A stretch of 64,000 nucleotides of DNA from Acidovorax sp. sic0104 (lineage in GTDB: Bacteria > Pseudomonadota > Gammaproteobacteria > Burkholderiales > Burkholderiaceae_C), in contig NZ_JAHUWH010000005.1 of assembly GCF_019219095.1 (NCBI RefSeq), forward strand, positions 124,001 through 188,000, given 5' to 3'. The notes below the pieces were generated by a model. The model had not been told where the DNA came from and searched no databases. It saw only the letters and a program-made list of their open reading frames with translations. Shown here piece by piece: positions 41,286-49,742 of the stretch. The first letter of the stretch is position 1; every line of letters begins with the position of its first letter. Both the position numbers and the translations under genes were made by a program.

Positions 41286-43961
41286 GTGGGACGAACAACC
41301 TCGGGACGGCAACGCGGCACCTGGCGTACCGACGGTTTTCTGGCCGTTCTGATGGCGGCCGCAGCTACTGCGCTGCTGGCCGCCAGCGGCACTGTCACCC
41401 AGCTGGAAAACCGGCTCTATGACACCGCAGTCAGCACTTCGTCGCAGCCCCCGTTGGCAGAGATCGCCATCGTTGGTATCGATGACGCCAGCATCAAGGC
41501 CCTGGGCCCCCAGCCCTGGGCCCGCGACGTGTATGCCCAGGTGGTTGACCGGCTGGCCGCGGCGGGCGCCAAGACGATCGTACTGACGGACCCCTTCTTC
41601 GAGCCCCAGTCTGATCGTGGCCTCGCGCACGTCCGCAAGATCCGGGAGGCGCTGGCGCGCAGTGGCGACACATCTGCCGCAGCCGTCGAGATTGCCCGCC
41701 TGGGCGCTGAAGCTGAAAGCAGCCTGGACACCGATGCTCGCCTGGCCGCAAGCATGGAGCGGGCAGGAAATGTGTTTCTGGTGTCACGCTACACGCCCGC
41801 TCACACGGGCGCCGTCCCCCCACTCCCTCCCTTTGCCCAGCGCAGCGCGTTGCAGGACCCCGGAGCCCTCGCTGCCTCTGCGGCGATGGGGCAGCATCCC
41901 ATCGAAACGCTGGGTGCAGTGGCGGCGGGAGTAGGCCACCTCGCAACGGAAGCAGACGCGGATGGCGTCGTGCGGCAGGTGCCTATGCTGTTGCGCCACG
42001 GACAGTCTGCAATGCCGTCCCTTGCCGTGCTGGCAGCACGCCACAGCCTGCACCTGGGCCCCGGTCAGGTCCGCGTCGACGGCGGAGCCACAGGACTCCG
42101 GCTGGGGGGCTTGCACGTCGCTACCGATGCCCTTGCAAGACTGCGCCCAAGATTCCCTGCGCCTGGCGAGGGTGCGGCTTCCGCCTTCCCATTGACCTCC
42201 TTGACCCACGTGATCCAGGGCCGATTCGCACCGGGCAGCGTCAAAGACAAGATCGTTCTGGTGGGAGCAATGAGCGACGCACTCGCCGCTTCGCTGGCCC
42301 TGCCCGGCGGACACAGCGCGTACCCGGTCGAAGTGTTGGCGCACGTGATATCGGCCATCCGCCAGGGCCACAGCGTGGAGCGCCCCGCATGGGCTGGCGC
42401 CATGCCATGGGGTAGCGCACTGGCCGCGTTGCTGTTGGCGGCCCTGGTGCTTGCGTGGTTCCCCCGTCGCACGGCCTGGGTGATCACCGGCGGACTGGCG
42501 GTGGCATTGGTGGGCCTGGAATGGGGCCTGCTGCGCTACACGGGCTCATGGGTTCCCATGCTGAGCGGTGCAGCGGCGCTGCTGCTGGCGGCGCTCGCGT
42601 TCGTGGCCCTGGGGCTGCGCGGCTCGGCGGGCTCTGCGCAGTCGTCCGAGGCCGCGGAGACGGACCGCATGATGGGCCTGGCACTGCAGGGCCAGGGACA
42701 GCTCGACATGGCGTTCGAGCGCCTGCGCAAGGTGCCGCCGAGCGACGCCCTGCTGGACAATCTGTACCACCTGGCCCAGGACTTCGAGCGCAAACGCGAC
42801 CTGGCAAAGGCCAAAGCCGTCTACAAGCACTTGCTCCAGCACAACCGCGAGTACAAGGACGCCCGCAGCCGCTACAAGAAGGTGCGCGCACAGTTGCAGG
42901 CCGCCGACGCGCCCGCGAGCACGCCTTCTGGCGCGCCCTCGTCGCTGCCGCCTCAGATGCCCAGGCTGCCAGGGGATGCGGGCTCGGTGATTCCGATGCT
43001 TGGCCGCTACCAGATCGTCAAGGAAATCGGCAAGGGCGCGATGGGCGTCGTTTACCAGGGCCGGGACCCCAAGATCGGCCGTGTGGTGGCAATCAAGACG
43101 CTGGCGTTGAGCGAAGAGTTCGAGGGCGACGCACTCGTGGACGCTCGGGCCCGCTTCTTTCGCGAGGCCGAGACGGCGGGGCGCCTCCAGCACCCTCACA
43201 TCGTGACCATTTTTGACGCCGGTGAAGAGCACGATCTGGCTTACATCGCCATGGAGTTCCTCAAAGGCACAGACCTCGCCGACGCCTGCCGTCCCGATCA
43301 GTTGCTGCCGGTCGCTACCGTACTCTCCATTGCCGGCCGCGTGGCCCAGGCCTTGGACTACGCCCATGCGCACCAGGTGGTGCACCGCGACATCAAGCCC
43401 GCCAACATCATGTACGACAGCGCGACGGACACCGTGAAGGTGACGGATTTCGGCATCGCGCGCATCACGGACTCAAGCAAGACGCGCACCGGACTTGTGT
43501 TGGGCACGCCCAGCTTCATGTCGCCGGAGCAGTTGGCTGGCAAGAAGGTGGACGGCAGATCTGATCTTTATTCGTTGGGTGTCGCGCTGTTTCAGCTGTT
43601 GACGGGCTCGCTGCCGCTACGGGGCGAGTCGATGACGGAGCTCATGCACAAGATCGCCAATGTCGAGGCTCCCGATGTCCGCCAACTGAGGCCTGATCTA
43701 ACGCAGGCGGTGGCGAGCGTGGTGGCGACCGCATTGCACAAGCGCCCTGAGGCGCGCTACCAGACAGGCCGACAGTTCGCCGAAGATCTGCATCGGGCGG
43801 GCTTCGGAGCTGGACAAACGGGTGCGGCGCAGGCAGGGGCAGTCGTCTATGATGCGGACCGCGATGCAACAGGGCATGAAATGGTGGATTTTCAGGAAAC
43901 CGTGATGGAGCCACCCGCGGGGCGGGGTGCGGCGTCCCCACCGATTTCTAGCGCCCGATGA
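41286..43961 (+). CDS. CHASE2-domain Ser/Thr protein kinase
   Basis: A membrane protein of 891 residues. One N-terminal helix (about 15-34), an extracytoplasmic CHASE2 sensor (about 38-365; IAIVGIDDASIKALGPQPWAR, HPIETLGA), then three helices (about 372-442), a helical TPR-like linker (about 462-540) and a Hanks-type kinase domain (about 573-838). Kinase residues are intact: loop GKGAMGVVY, Lys604, HRD Asp702 in HRDIKPANI, DFG Asp721 and GTPSFMSPEQ. It should phosphorylate Ser/Thr in response to an outside signal. Start is GTG 41286; the stop overlaps the PP2C start by 4 nt. Confidence 0.9.
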   Translation: MGRTTSGRQRGTWRTDGFLAVLMAAAATALLAASGTVTQLENRLYDTAVSTSSQPPLAEIAIVGIDDASIKALGPQPWARDVYAQVVDRLAAAGAKTIVLTDPFFEPQSDRGLAHVRKIREALARSGDTSAAAVEIARLGAEAESSLDTDARLAASMERAGNVFLVSRYTPAHTGAVPPLPPFAQRSALQDPGALAASAAMGQHPIETLGAVAAGVGHLATEADADGVVRQVPMLLRHGQSAMPSLAVLAARHSLHLGPGQVRVDGGATGLRLGGLHVATDALARLRPRFPAPGEGAASAFPLTSLTHVIQGRFAPGSVKDKIVLVGAMSDALAASLALPGGHSAYPVEVLAHVISAIRQGHSVERPAWAGAMPWGSALAALLLAALVLAWFPRRTAWVITGGLAVALVGLEWGLLRYTGSWVPMLSGAAALLLAALAFVALGLRGSAGSAQSSEAAETDRMMGLALQGQGQLDMAFERLRKVPPSDALLDNLYHLAQDFERKRDLAKAKAVYKHLLQHNREYKDARSRYKKVRAQLQAADAPASTPSGAPSSLPPQMPRLPGDAGSVIPMLGRYQIVKEIGKGAMGVVYQGRDPKIGRVVAIKTLALSEEFEGDALVDARARFFREAETAGRLQHPHIVTIFDAGEEHDLAYIAMEFLKGTDLADACRPDQLLPVATVLSIAGRVAQALDYAHAHQVVHRDIKPANIMYDSATDTVKVTDFGIARITDSSKTRTGLVLGTPSFMSPEQLAGKKVDGRSDLYSLGVALFQLLTGSLPLRGESMTELMHKIANVEAPDVRQLRPDLTQAVASVVATALHKRPEARYQTGRQFAEDLHRAGFGAGQTGAAQAGAVVYDADRDATGHEMVDFQETVMEPPAGRGAASPPISSAR

Positions 43962-44767
43962 CGCTCGCCCCAACATCCATGACCTACGAATTTTTCGCGC
44001 GGACTGACAAGGGTCGCGTGCGTACGAACAATGAAGACGCGGTCGCCGTCGACCGCGATGCGCAGGTCGCCATCCTGGCCGATGGCATGGGAGGCTACAA
44101 CGCGGGCGAAGTGGCCAGCGGCATGGCCACCACCTTCATCCGCACCGAAATGTCCAGATGGCTCGCCCAGGCCGGCACCACCCCGCAAACCACCGATGTG
44201 CGGCGGGCACTGGAGATCTGCGTGGAGAACGCCAATCACGCCATCCTGGGAGCATCGCTGTCCAACCCCCAATACGCGGGCATGGGAACGACGCTGGTGG
44301 TGGGTGTCTTCCATGGCAGCCGCCTTATCTTGGGCCACATCGGCGATTCCCGCTGCTACCGCTTGCGTGATGGTGCAATGCAACAGATCACGCGCGACCA
44401 TTCCTGGCTGCAGGAGCAAGTCGATGCCGGCCTTCTGACGGCCCAGCAGGCGGCGCTGTCCACCAACCGCAACCTCGTCACCCGTGCGCTGGGGGTGGAG
44501 CCTAACGTGATGATGGAAGTCAACGAATTCCAGGTAGCGCCCAACGACCTGTTCCTATTGTGCTCGGACGGGCTGACCGACATGGTGGCCGACGCGGATC
44601 TGGCCGAACTGGTCCGTGCGCCGATCTCCCTGGAGGAAAAAGCCACACTGCTCATCGACACCGCCAATGCGAACGGCGGGCGTGATAACGTGAGCGTGCT
44701 GCTGGTACAGGCTGCGGCAGGGGGCAAAAAACGCAGCCTTGTGTCCCGATTGCTCGGAGCCGCTTGA
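43958..44767 (+). CDS. PP2C family Ser/Thr phosphatase
   Basis: A cytoplasmic phosphatase of 269 residues with all PPM motifs: RTNNEDAV, ADGMGGYNAGE, GMGTTLV, GHIGDSRCYRL, LCSDGLTDMV and RDNVSVLLVQ; the Asp residues bind two Mn/Mg ions. It should undo phosphorylation by the upstream kinase. Its ATG 43958 overlaps the kinase stop (ATGA), so translation is coupled; an in-frame ATG at 43979 is less likely. Confidence 0.93.
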   Translation: MTLAPTSMTYEFFARTDKGRVRTNNEDAVAVDRDAQVAILADGMGGYNAGEVASGMATTFIRTEMSRWLAQAGTTPQTTDVRRALEICVENANHAILGASLSNPQYAGMGTTLVVGVFHGSRLILGHIGDSRCYRLRDGAMQQITRDHSWLQEQVDAGLLTAQQAALSTNRNLVTRALGVEPNVMMEVNEFQVAPNDLFLLCSDGLTDMVADADLAELVRAPISLEEKATLLIDTANANGGRDNVSVLLVQAAAGGKKRSLVSRLLGAA

Positions 44768-44810
44768 ACGGCCCCAATACAACAATTACTCATCACATCA
44801 GGAGTGGATC

Positions 44811-45464
44811 ATGCCCAGAATGATCGTTTCAATCGACGGCGTCGTCATCAAGGAAGTGCAACTGACCAAGGAGCGCACGACGCTCGGCCGCCGGCCCTAC
44901 AACGACATCGTGATCGACAACCTCGCGGTGAGCGGGGAGCATGCCGCGATCCACATGCTGGCGCAGGATGTGGAGATCGAGGACCTGGGCAGCACCAACG
45001 GGACTTATGTGAACGCCAAGGCCGTCAAGCGCCAGGAACTGCGCAACGGCGACACCATCGAGGTGGGCAAGTACAAGATTCGCTTCCTGCACGAAGCCGA
45101 AGGCCAGAACTTCGAGAAAACCATGATCTTCAAGCCGGGGATGGTGCCGCCTCTGGGCACCGCATCCCGGCCAGCGCCGCTGGGCGCAGCGCCTGCCACC
45201 CCGATCACCGCCATCATCCGCGTGATGTCCGGCGCTGCGGCGGGGCGTGAAGTCTCCCTGCAGAAGGTGGTCACCACCATCGGCAAGCCAGGGGTTGCCG
45301 TCGCATCGATCACCAAGCGGCACCAAGGTTTTGTGCTGGCCCATGTCGAGGGCCCGGACACCCCGCGGCTCAACGGCACGTCCATCGGTGGCTCACCCGT
45401 GCCGCTCAAGCACGGCGACCGGCTGGAGTTGGCCGGAACCGAAATGCAGTTCGAACAAACCTGA
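44811..45464 (+). CDS. FHA domain protein (two FHA-like domains)
   Basis: A cytoplasmic protein of 217 residues. The first FHA domain (about 5-95) has the phosphothreonine-binding set: LGRRPYNDIVID, Ser/His in AVSGEHAAIH and DLGSTNGTYVN. A linker with TMIFKPGM (a possible phospho-acceptor Thr) leads to a second, more divergent FHA-like domain (about 130-215; TIGKPGVAVASITKRHQGF, RLNGTSIGG). It probably docks phosphorylated kinase or substrates. AGGAG precedes ATG 44811. Confidence 0.9.
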   Translation: MPRMIVSIDGVVIKEVQLTKERTTLGRRPYNDIVIDNLAVSGEHAAIHMLAQDVEIEDLGSTNGTYVNAKAVKRQELRNGDTIEVGKYKIRFLHEAEGQNFEKTMIFKPGMVPPLGTASRPAPLGAAPATPITAIIRVMSGAAAGREVSLQKVVTTIGKPGVAVASITKRHQGFVLAHVEGPDTPRLNGTSIGGSPVPLKHGDRLELAGTEMQFEQT

Positions 45465-45525
45465 TCGCTGTGCCGGGCCCCGCGCCCGCCGGGCGGTCCA
45501 GCCAGGCTTCTCGCCTTCGCCATCT

Positions 45526-47787
45526 GTGAGACACAGGCTCTCGCATCTGTTCAAGCGCCACGGGCGTCGCATGGCGGTCACGTTGATCCCGCTGGTGTTC
45601 GCCCTGCTGCACATCTCCGGAGTGCTCCATCTCCAGGTGCTGGAGCGGCTGGAAAACATCATCTACGACACCCGGCTGCGCGCCACGATGCCCCGGACGC
45701 TGGATGAGCGCATCGTCATCGTCGATATCGACGAAAGAAGTCTGGAGCGCCTGGGGCATTGGCCTTGGGGGCGAGACAAGATGGCGGCCCTCACCCACGA
45801 GCTGTTTGAGCGGCAGCAGATTGCAGTACTGGGTTTTGATGTCCTGTTCGCAGAAGCGGACGGTAGCTCGGGCCTCAAGAGCCTGGAGCGACTGGCGCAG
45901 GGGCCGTTGCACGATCAAGTCGCATTCCAGAGGCAGTTGGCGCGACTGTCCCCGTCGCTGGACTACGACGCGTTGTTCGCCAAGTCGCTCCAGGGTCGGC
46001 CTGCTGTCCTGGGCTACTACCTCACCAATGGACGCGACAGCAGAACGAAGGGTGTTCTGCCGCCACCGGCCTTGCCCGAAGAGCGGCTGCGCAGTTTGCC
46101 GCTGAAGGCGACCTCTTGGGACGGATTCAGCAGCAACATCGCGGAGCTCGCCGCAGCAGTGCCCGTCGCGGGATTCTTCAACTCGATCACCGACGACGAC
46201 GGCGTTGTTCGCTCCCTGCCTCTGCTGGCAGAGCACGACGGCAAGTACTACGAGTCGCTGGCCCTCGCGATGTACCGTACGGCTGTGGGACTGCCAGAGG
46301 TCCACCCCGGATTTGCCCTGGCCCGGCCCGAGGGCGACCACGACATTCTCCAGAGCATTCTGTTGCAACAGGACGGGCGCGCGCTCCCGCTGCCTGTGGA
46401 TGACCGGCTGACCACACTCATTCCCTTTCGCGGGCCGGGCGATGTCCATGGCGGATCCTTTCGCTATGTTTCCGCGGCCGATGTTTTCGATGGCAAGCTC
46501 CCTCCCCAAAGCCTGGCAAACCAGCTGGTACTGGTGGGCTCCACCACGCCCACGCTGCTGGATCTGCGCGTGACACCTGTCGGCCGCACCTATCCGGGTG
46601 TGGAGACCCACGCCAATATGTTGTCCGCATTCCTGGACGGAAAGAGCATCGTGCGGCCCGACTACGTCGTGGGCTTCGATGCAGTTCAGCTGATGGCTGC
46701 CGGATTTTTGCTGGCTGTCGCCCTGCCGGCGCTGTCCGCCGCGTGGGCCGTGCTGCTGAGTCTGGGGGTGGTTGCAGCGCTGGCTGGCGCCAACCTCTGG
46801 CTGTACCTTGCCCACGGCCTGGCCATGCCCCTGGCTACCGCCATCGTGATGGCCGTGCTGGCGTTCTCCCTGAACATGGTCTACGGCTACTTCGTCGAAA
46901 GCCGTTCCAAGCGCGAGTTGGCGGCGCTCTTCAGCACCTACGTCCCGCCCGAACTGGTGGAAGAAATGGTGAAGGAGCCCGACAACTACAGCATGCAGGC
47001 CGACATGCGCGAGCTCACCGTCATGTTCTGCGACATACGGGGCTTCACTACGCTGTCGGAGCGCATGGAGCCCGTGCAGCTGCAGGCCTTGCTCAACACC
47101 TTGTTCAGCCGCTTGACCCGGGCTATACGCAAGCAGCGCGGCACCATCGACAAGTACATGGGCGATTGCGTGATGGCCTTCTGGGGAGCGCCTGTCGCCG
47201 CCCCGGACCACGCGCGGTGTGCCATCGAAGCTTCGCTCGCCATGGTGCAGGCAGTGCATGTGGTGAACGAAGAACACAAAGCGCAAGGACTGCCCGCCAT
47301 CGGCGTGGGCGTGGGGCTCAACACCGGGCCGATGTGCGTGGGTGACATGGGCTCCGACGTGCGCCGCAGCTACACCGTGATTGGCGACGCGGTCAACCTC
47401 GGCTCAAGACTGGAGGGCTTGTGCAAGGTCTACGGAGTGGAAGTCGTCGCGAGTGAAAGCACGCGCGATCAGGTGCCGGACTTTGCCTGGCTGGAGCTCG
47501 ATCGTGTGCGCGTCAAGGGCAAGGAACAATCCATCGCGATATTCCACCCGCTTGGCATCAGGGCGAATCTGTCCGAGAGCAGTCTGCAGGCCATGACGCG
47601 CTGGCACGAATGGCTCTCCGCATTCCGTGCGCAAGACTGGGCGCAGTGCGAGCACCTCTGGCCGGACGTTCAGGCCACACTGAAGTTTGAACACCTGCTG
47701 GCGTTCTATTCACAGCGCTTGCAGGAGCAGCGAGTGTTACCCTACGACCCTGACTGGAATGGCACCACCCATTTCGACACCAAGTAA
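45526..47787 (+). CDS. CHASE2-domain class III adenylate/guanylate cyclase
   Basis: A membrane protein of 753 residues. A basic N-terminus and first helix (about 16-33) lead to an extracytoplasmic CHASE2 domain (about 38-385; IVIVDIDERSLERLGHWPWGR), then several helices (about 385-465) and a cytoplasmic class III cyclase domain (about 495-690). Metal-binding Asp503 is in FCDIRGFTTL, Asp547 in KYMGDCVMAFWGAP; YTVIGDAVNLGSRLE is the purine/ribose motif. The KYMGD...FWGAP type favours cAMP as product. The GTG start 45526 gives the basic residues before the helix; ATG 45571 is the alternative. The phosphodiesterase gene follows after 14 nt. Confidence 0.9.
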   Translation: MRHRLSHLFKRHGRRMAVTLIPLVFALLHISGVLHLQVLERLENIIYDTRLRATMPRTLDERIVIVDIDERSLERLGHWPWGRDKMAALTHELFERQQIAVLGFDVLFAEADGSSGLKSLERLAQGPLHDQVAFQRQLARLSPSLDYDALFAKSLQGRPAVLGYYLTNGRDSRTKGVLPPPALPEERLRSLPLKATSWDGFSSNIAELAAAVPVAGFFNSITDDDGVVRSLPLLAEHDGKYYESLALAMYRTAVGLPEVHPGFALARPEGDHDILQSILLQQDGRALPLPVDDRLTTLIPFRGPGDVHGGSFRYVSAADVFDGKLPPQSLANQLVLVGSTTPTLLDLRVTPVGRTYPGVETHANMLSAFLDGKSIVRPDYVVGFDAVQLMAAGFLLAVALPALSAAWAVLLSLGVVAALAGANLWLYLAHGLAMPLATAIVMAVLAFSLNMVYGYFVESRSKRELAALFSTYVPPELVEEMVKEPDNYSMQADMRELTVMFCDIRGFTTLSERMEPVQLQALLNTLFSRLTRAIRKQRGTIDKYMGDCVMAFWGAPVAAPDHARCAIEASLAMVQAVHVVNEEHKAQGLPAIGVGVGLNTGPMCVGDMGSDVRRSYTVIGDAVNLGSRLEGLCKVYGVEVVASESTRDQVPDFAWLELDRVRVKGKEQSIAIFHPLGIRANLSESSLQAMTRWHEWLSAFRAQDWAQCEHLWPDVQATLKFEHLLAFYSQRLQEQRVLPYDPDWNGTTHFDTK

Positions 47788-47801
47788 CAGGACCCATCAC
47801 C

Positions 47802-48596
47802 ATGCAAGTGCGCGTGCTCGGCTGTTCTGGCGCCATCGCAAAGGATTGCCGCACCACGTCATTCCTGATCGAGAGCCACACACTGATCGACGCCGGCACC
47901 GGGGTGGGGGACCTCACGCTCGAAGAAATGCAGGCGGTGGATGACGTTTTCCTCACGCATTCGCACCTGGACCATATCGCTGCATTGCCCCTGATGCTGG
48001 ATGCAGTGGCCTCCCGCCGCACCGCACCGCTGCGATTGCACGCGCTGGCCGAGACGCTTGCCGCACTGCAGCAGCACATCTTCAATGGCGTGATCTGGCC
48101 CGATTTCAGCCGTATTCCCAGCCCTTCGGATCCCTTTGTGAAGTACTGCCCGCTGAAAGTGGGGGAGCGCCTGAACGTGGCGGGAGTGGGCATCGAGGTC
48201 CTTCCAGCCCGCCACACGGTACCGGCTGTCGGGTACGCAGCCTGCGGAGCCAACGGCTGGTGGGTCTTCAGCGGCGACACCGGTGGCAACTGCCCCGAAT
48301 TCTGGCACCGCGTCAACCAACTACCGCTGGCTGCACTTGTGATCGAAACTGCATTCAGCAACCGGGAGAGCACCCTGGCACGCAACGCACAGCACCTGTC
48401 GCCCATGACACTGGCCGATGAACTGGCGCACCTGTCCGCCAAGGCCTGCCCCATCTACATCACGCACACCAAGCCGTCCGAATCGGAACTGATCATGCGC
48501 GAATGCCGCGAGTGGGACGACGCCGGCACCGCCCCCGGAGGGCACATGGGGCATGACATTCAATGGTTGTACGCCGGCGATGTGCTCACAATCTGA
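47802..48596 (+). CDS. Metallo-beta-lactamase-fold cyclic-nucleotide phosphodiesterase (class II-like)
   Basis: A protein of 264 residues with an MBL fold. The metal site motif THSHLDH is complete, with further ligands in FSGDTGGN and the final THTKPSE. The region IFNGVIWPDFSRIPS resembles class II 3',5'-cyclic-nucleotide phosphodiesterases (PDE1/CpdP type). It would hydrolyse the cyclic nucleotide made by the cyclase encoded just upstream. ATG 47802, 14 nt after the cyclase stop; pilA begins 141 nt downstream under its own promoter. Confidence 0.8.
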   Translation: MQVRVLGCSGAIAKDCRTTSFLIESHTLIDAGTGVGDLTLEEMQAVDDVFLTHSHLDHIAALPLMLDAVASRRTAPLRLHALAETLAALQQHIFNGVIWPDFSRIPSPSDPFVKYCPLKVGERLNVAGVGIEVLPARHTVPAVGYAACGANGWWVFSGDTGGNCPEFWHRVNQLPLAALVIETAFSNRESTLARNAQHLSPMTLADELAHLSAKACPIYITHTKPSESELIMRECREWDDAGTAPGGHMGHDIQWLYAGDVLTI

Positions 48597-48607
48597 CACA
48601 CAGGGGC

Positions 48608-48689
48608 GACAAAGTTGTCACCTTCGTTACCTTTCGTAGTGCCTCACACCCTGACAAGCCCCGTCAAGCCAGCTGGCACGCCATATGCT
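48608..48689 (+). promoter_or_regulatory. pilA sigma54 promoter with candidate PilR sites
   Basis: TGGCACG-CCAT-ATGCT (48674-48689) matches the sigma54 consensus TGGCACG-N4-TTGCW with one mismatch and correct GG-N10-GC spacing, 49 nt upstream of pilA. Upstream are TGTC/GACA motifs: the inverted repeat GACAA-AG-TTGTC (48608-48619) and GACA at 48653-48656, like PilR enhancer sites. Confidence 0.75.
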
Positions 48690-48737
48690 TATACGAAGGC
48701 GTCCGACAACTTTCCGTTAACCTCCAAGGAGTGACTT

Positions 48738-49175
48738 ATGAAGCGTAGCCTGCAAAAGGGTTTCACACTGATCGAACTGATGATCGTGGTGGCGATCATC
48801 GGTATTCTGGCCGCCATCGCGCTGCCTGCTTACCAAGACTACACCATCCGTACGCAAGTGTCTGAAGGCATGAGCCTGATGGGTGGCGCGAAGAATGGCG
48901 TGGCTGATTTCTGGTCTGATAAGGGCCGCTTCCCAGGTAACAACGCATCCGCTGGCGTAGCCTCGAGCGGCTCTATCGTCGGCTCTTATGTTTCTGGTGT
49001 GGCGGTTGCCGCTGATGGTGTCATTACTGCCACATTTAGCGCCACCACGCGCAAGGCAAACACCAAGATCGACAATGGTACTTGCACCTTGACCCCCGTT
49101 GATAATACGGGCAGCTTGACTTGGGTAGGCTCATGCAGCTTTGATCGCAAGTGGCGTCCGAACGCATTCCGTTGA
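48738..49175 (+). CDS. pilA: Type IV major pilin PilA
   Basis: A pilin of 145 residues. After a 7-residue leader, the prepilin peptidase site is KG-FTLIELM (Gly/Phe) with Glu5 of the mature protein; the hydrophobic helix [20 protein letters not shown] follows. Two cysteines near the end (GTCTL, GSCSF) form the D-region disulfide. The mature subunit builds pili for twitching, adhesion and DNA uptake. AAGGAG precedes ATG 48738. A strong terminator follows. Confidence 0.95.
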   Translation: MKRSLQKGFTLIELMIVVAIIGILAAIALPAYQDYTIRTQVSEGMSLMGGAKNGVADFWSDKGRFPGNNASAGVASSGSIVGSYVSGVAVAADGVITATFSATTRKANTKIDNGTCTLTPVDNTGSLTWVGSCSFDRKWRPNAFR

Positions 49176-49210
49176 TTTCAGTCAGCGGATGGACGTTACA
49201 GTCCATGCGG

Positions 49211-49239
49211 AAAAACCCGGCATGGCCGGGTTTTTTTTT
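49211..49239 (+). terminator. Rho-independent terminator between the two pilin genes
   Basis: Stem AACCCGGC/GCCGGGTT (extended by A/T pairs) with an ATG loop, followed by nine T (49231-49239). A small hairpin ATGGAC-N6-GTCCAT precedes it at 49189-49206. Confidence 0.92.
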
Positions 49240-49279
49240 GGCCAGTCTGGAGTACATCGTTCTTAGTAAGAGAGGCGCC

Positions 49280-49735
49280 ATGAAACAACTACAGACAAAA
49301 ACGTTTGCGCGTCACGCGGCGGGTGGTTTCACACTGATTGAGCTGATGATTGTTGTGGCCATCATCGGAATTCTGGCAGCGATTGCGTTACCAGCTTATC
49401 AGGACTACACCATCCGCACGCAGGTATCAGAGGGGATGACGCTGATGTCACGACCCAAGGAAGGTATCTATCAGTTCTGGAGCACACGTGGCGCTTTTCC
49501 CGCCAACAACACGTCGGCAGGGATTGCATCTGCGGCTTCGCTGCGGGGATCTTATGTTGAAAGTATTAGCATTGGCACGGGCGGAGTGATCACCGCCATC
49601 TATGGAGGAAAAGCCAACACGAACATCACCGGGCAGAATTGCACCTTGACACCTATCAGCAACGGCGGGAGCTTGACCTGGCAAGGGCAGTGCAACTTCG
49701 CGAACAAATGGCGGCCTACCGCCTTCAGGAGCTAG
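49280..49735 (+). CDS. Second type IV pilin with C-terminal Ser
   Basis: A pilin of 151 residues, paralogous to the one just upstream. The leader is longer (15 residues), the cleavage site GG-FTLIELM and the next 30 residues are nearly identical, and the D-region cysteines are kept (QNCTL, GQCNF). The middle has diverged. It ends KWRPTAFRS with an extra C-terminal Ser, the kind of residue glycosylated in some group I Pseudomonas pilins. Start ATG 49280 with AGAGG upstream. Only 40 nt separate it from the terminator, and the GT-C gene follows by 7 nt. Confidence 0.9.
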   Translation: MKQLQTKTFARHAAGGFTLIELMIVVAIIGILAAIALPAYQDYTIRTQVSEGMTLMSRPKEGIYQFWSTRGAFPANNTSAGIASAASLRGSYVESISIGTGGVITAIYGGKANTNITGQNCTLTPISNGGSLTWQGQCNFANKWRPTAFRS

Positions 49736-49742
49736 CGCGATA

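Noticed and set aside
45406-47286. Long minus-strand open frame opposite the CHASE2 cyclase gene
   Set aside because: The plus-strand frame has complete CHASE2 and cyclase motifs; the opposite frame has none and no start signals.
49280-49735. Second pilin as a pseudogene copy of pilA
   Set aside because: Leader, cleavage site, helix and both D-region cysteines are intact and the divergent middle keeps an open frame, so it looks functional.
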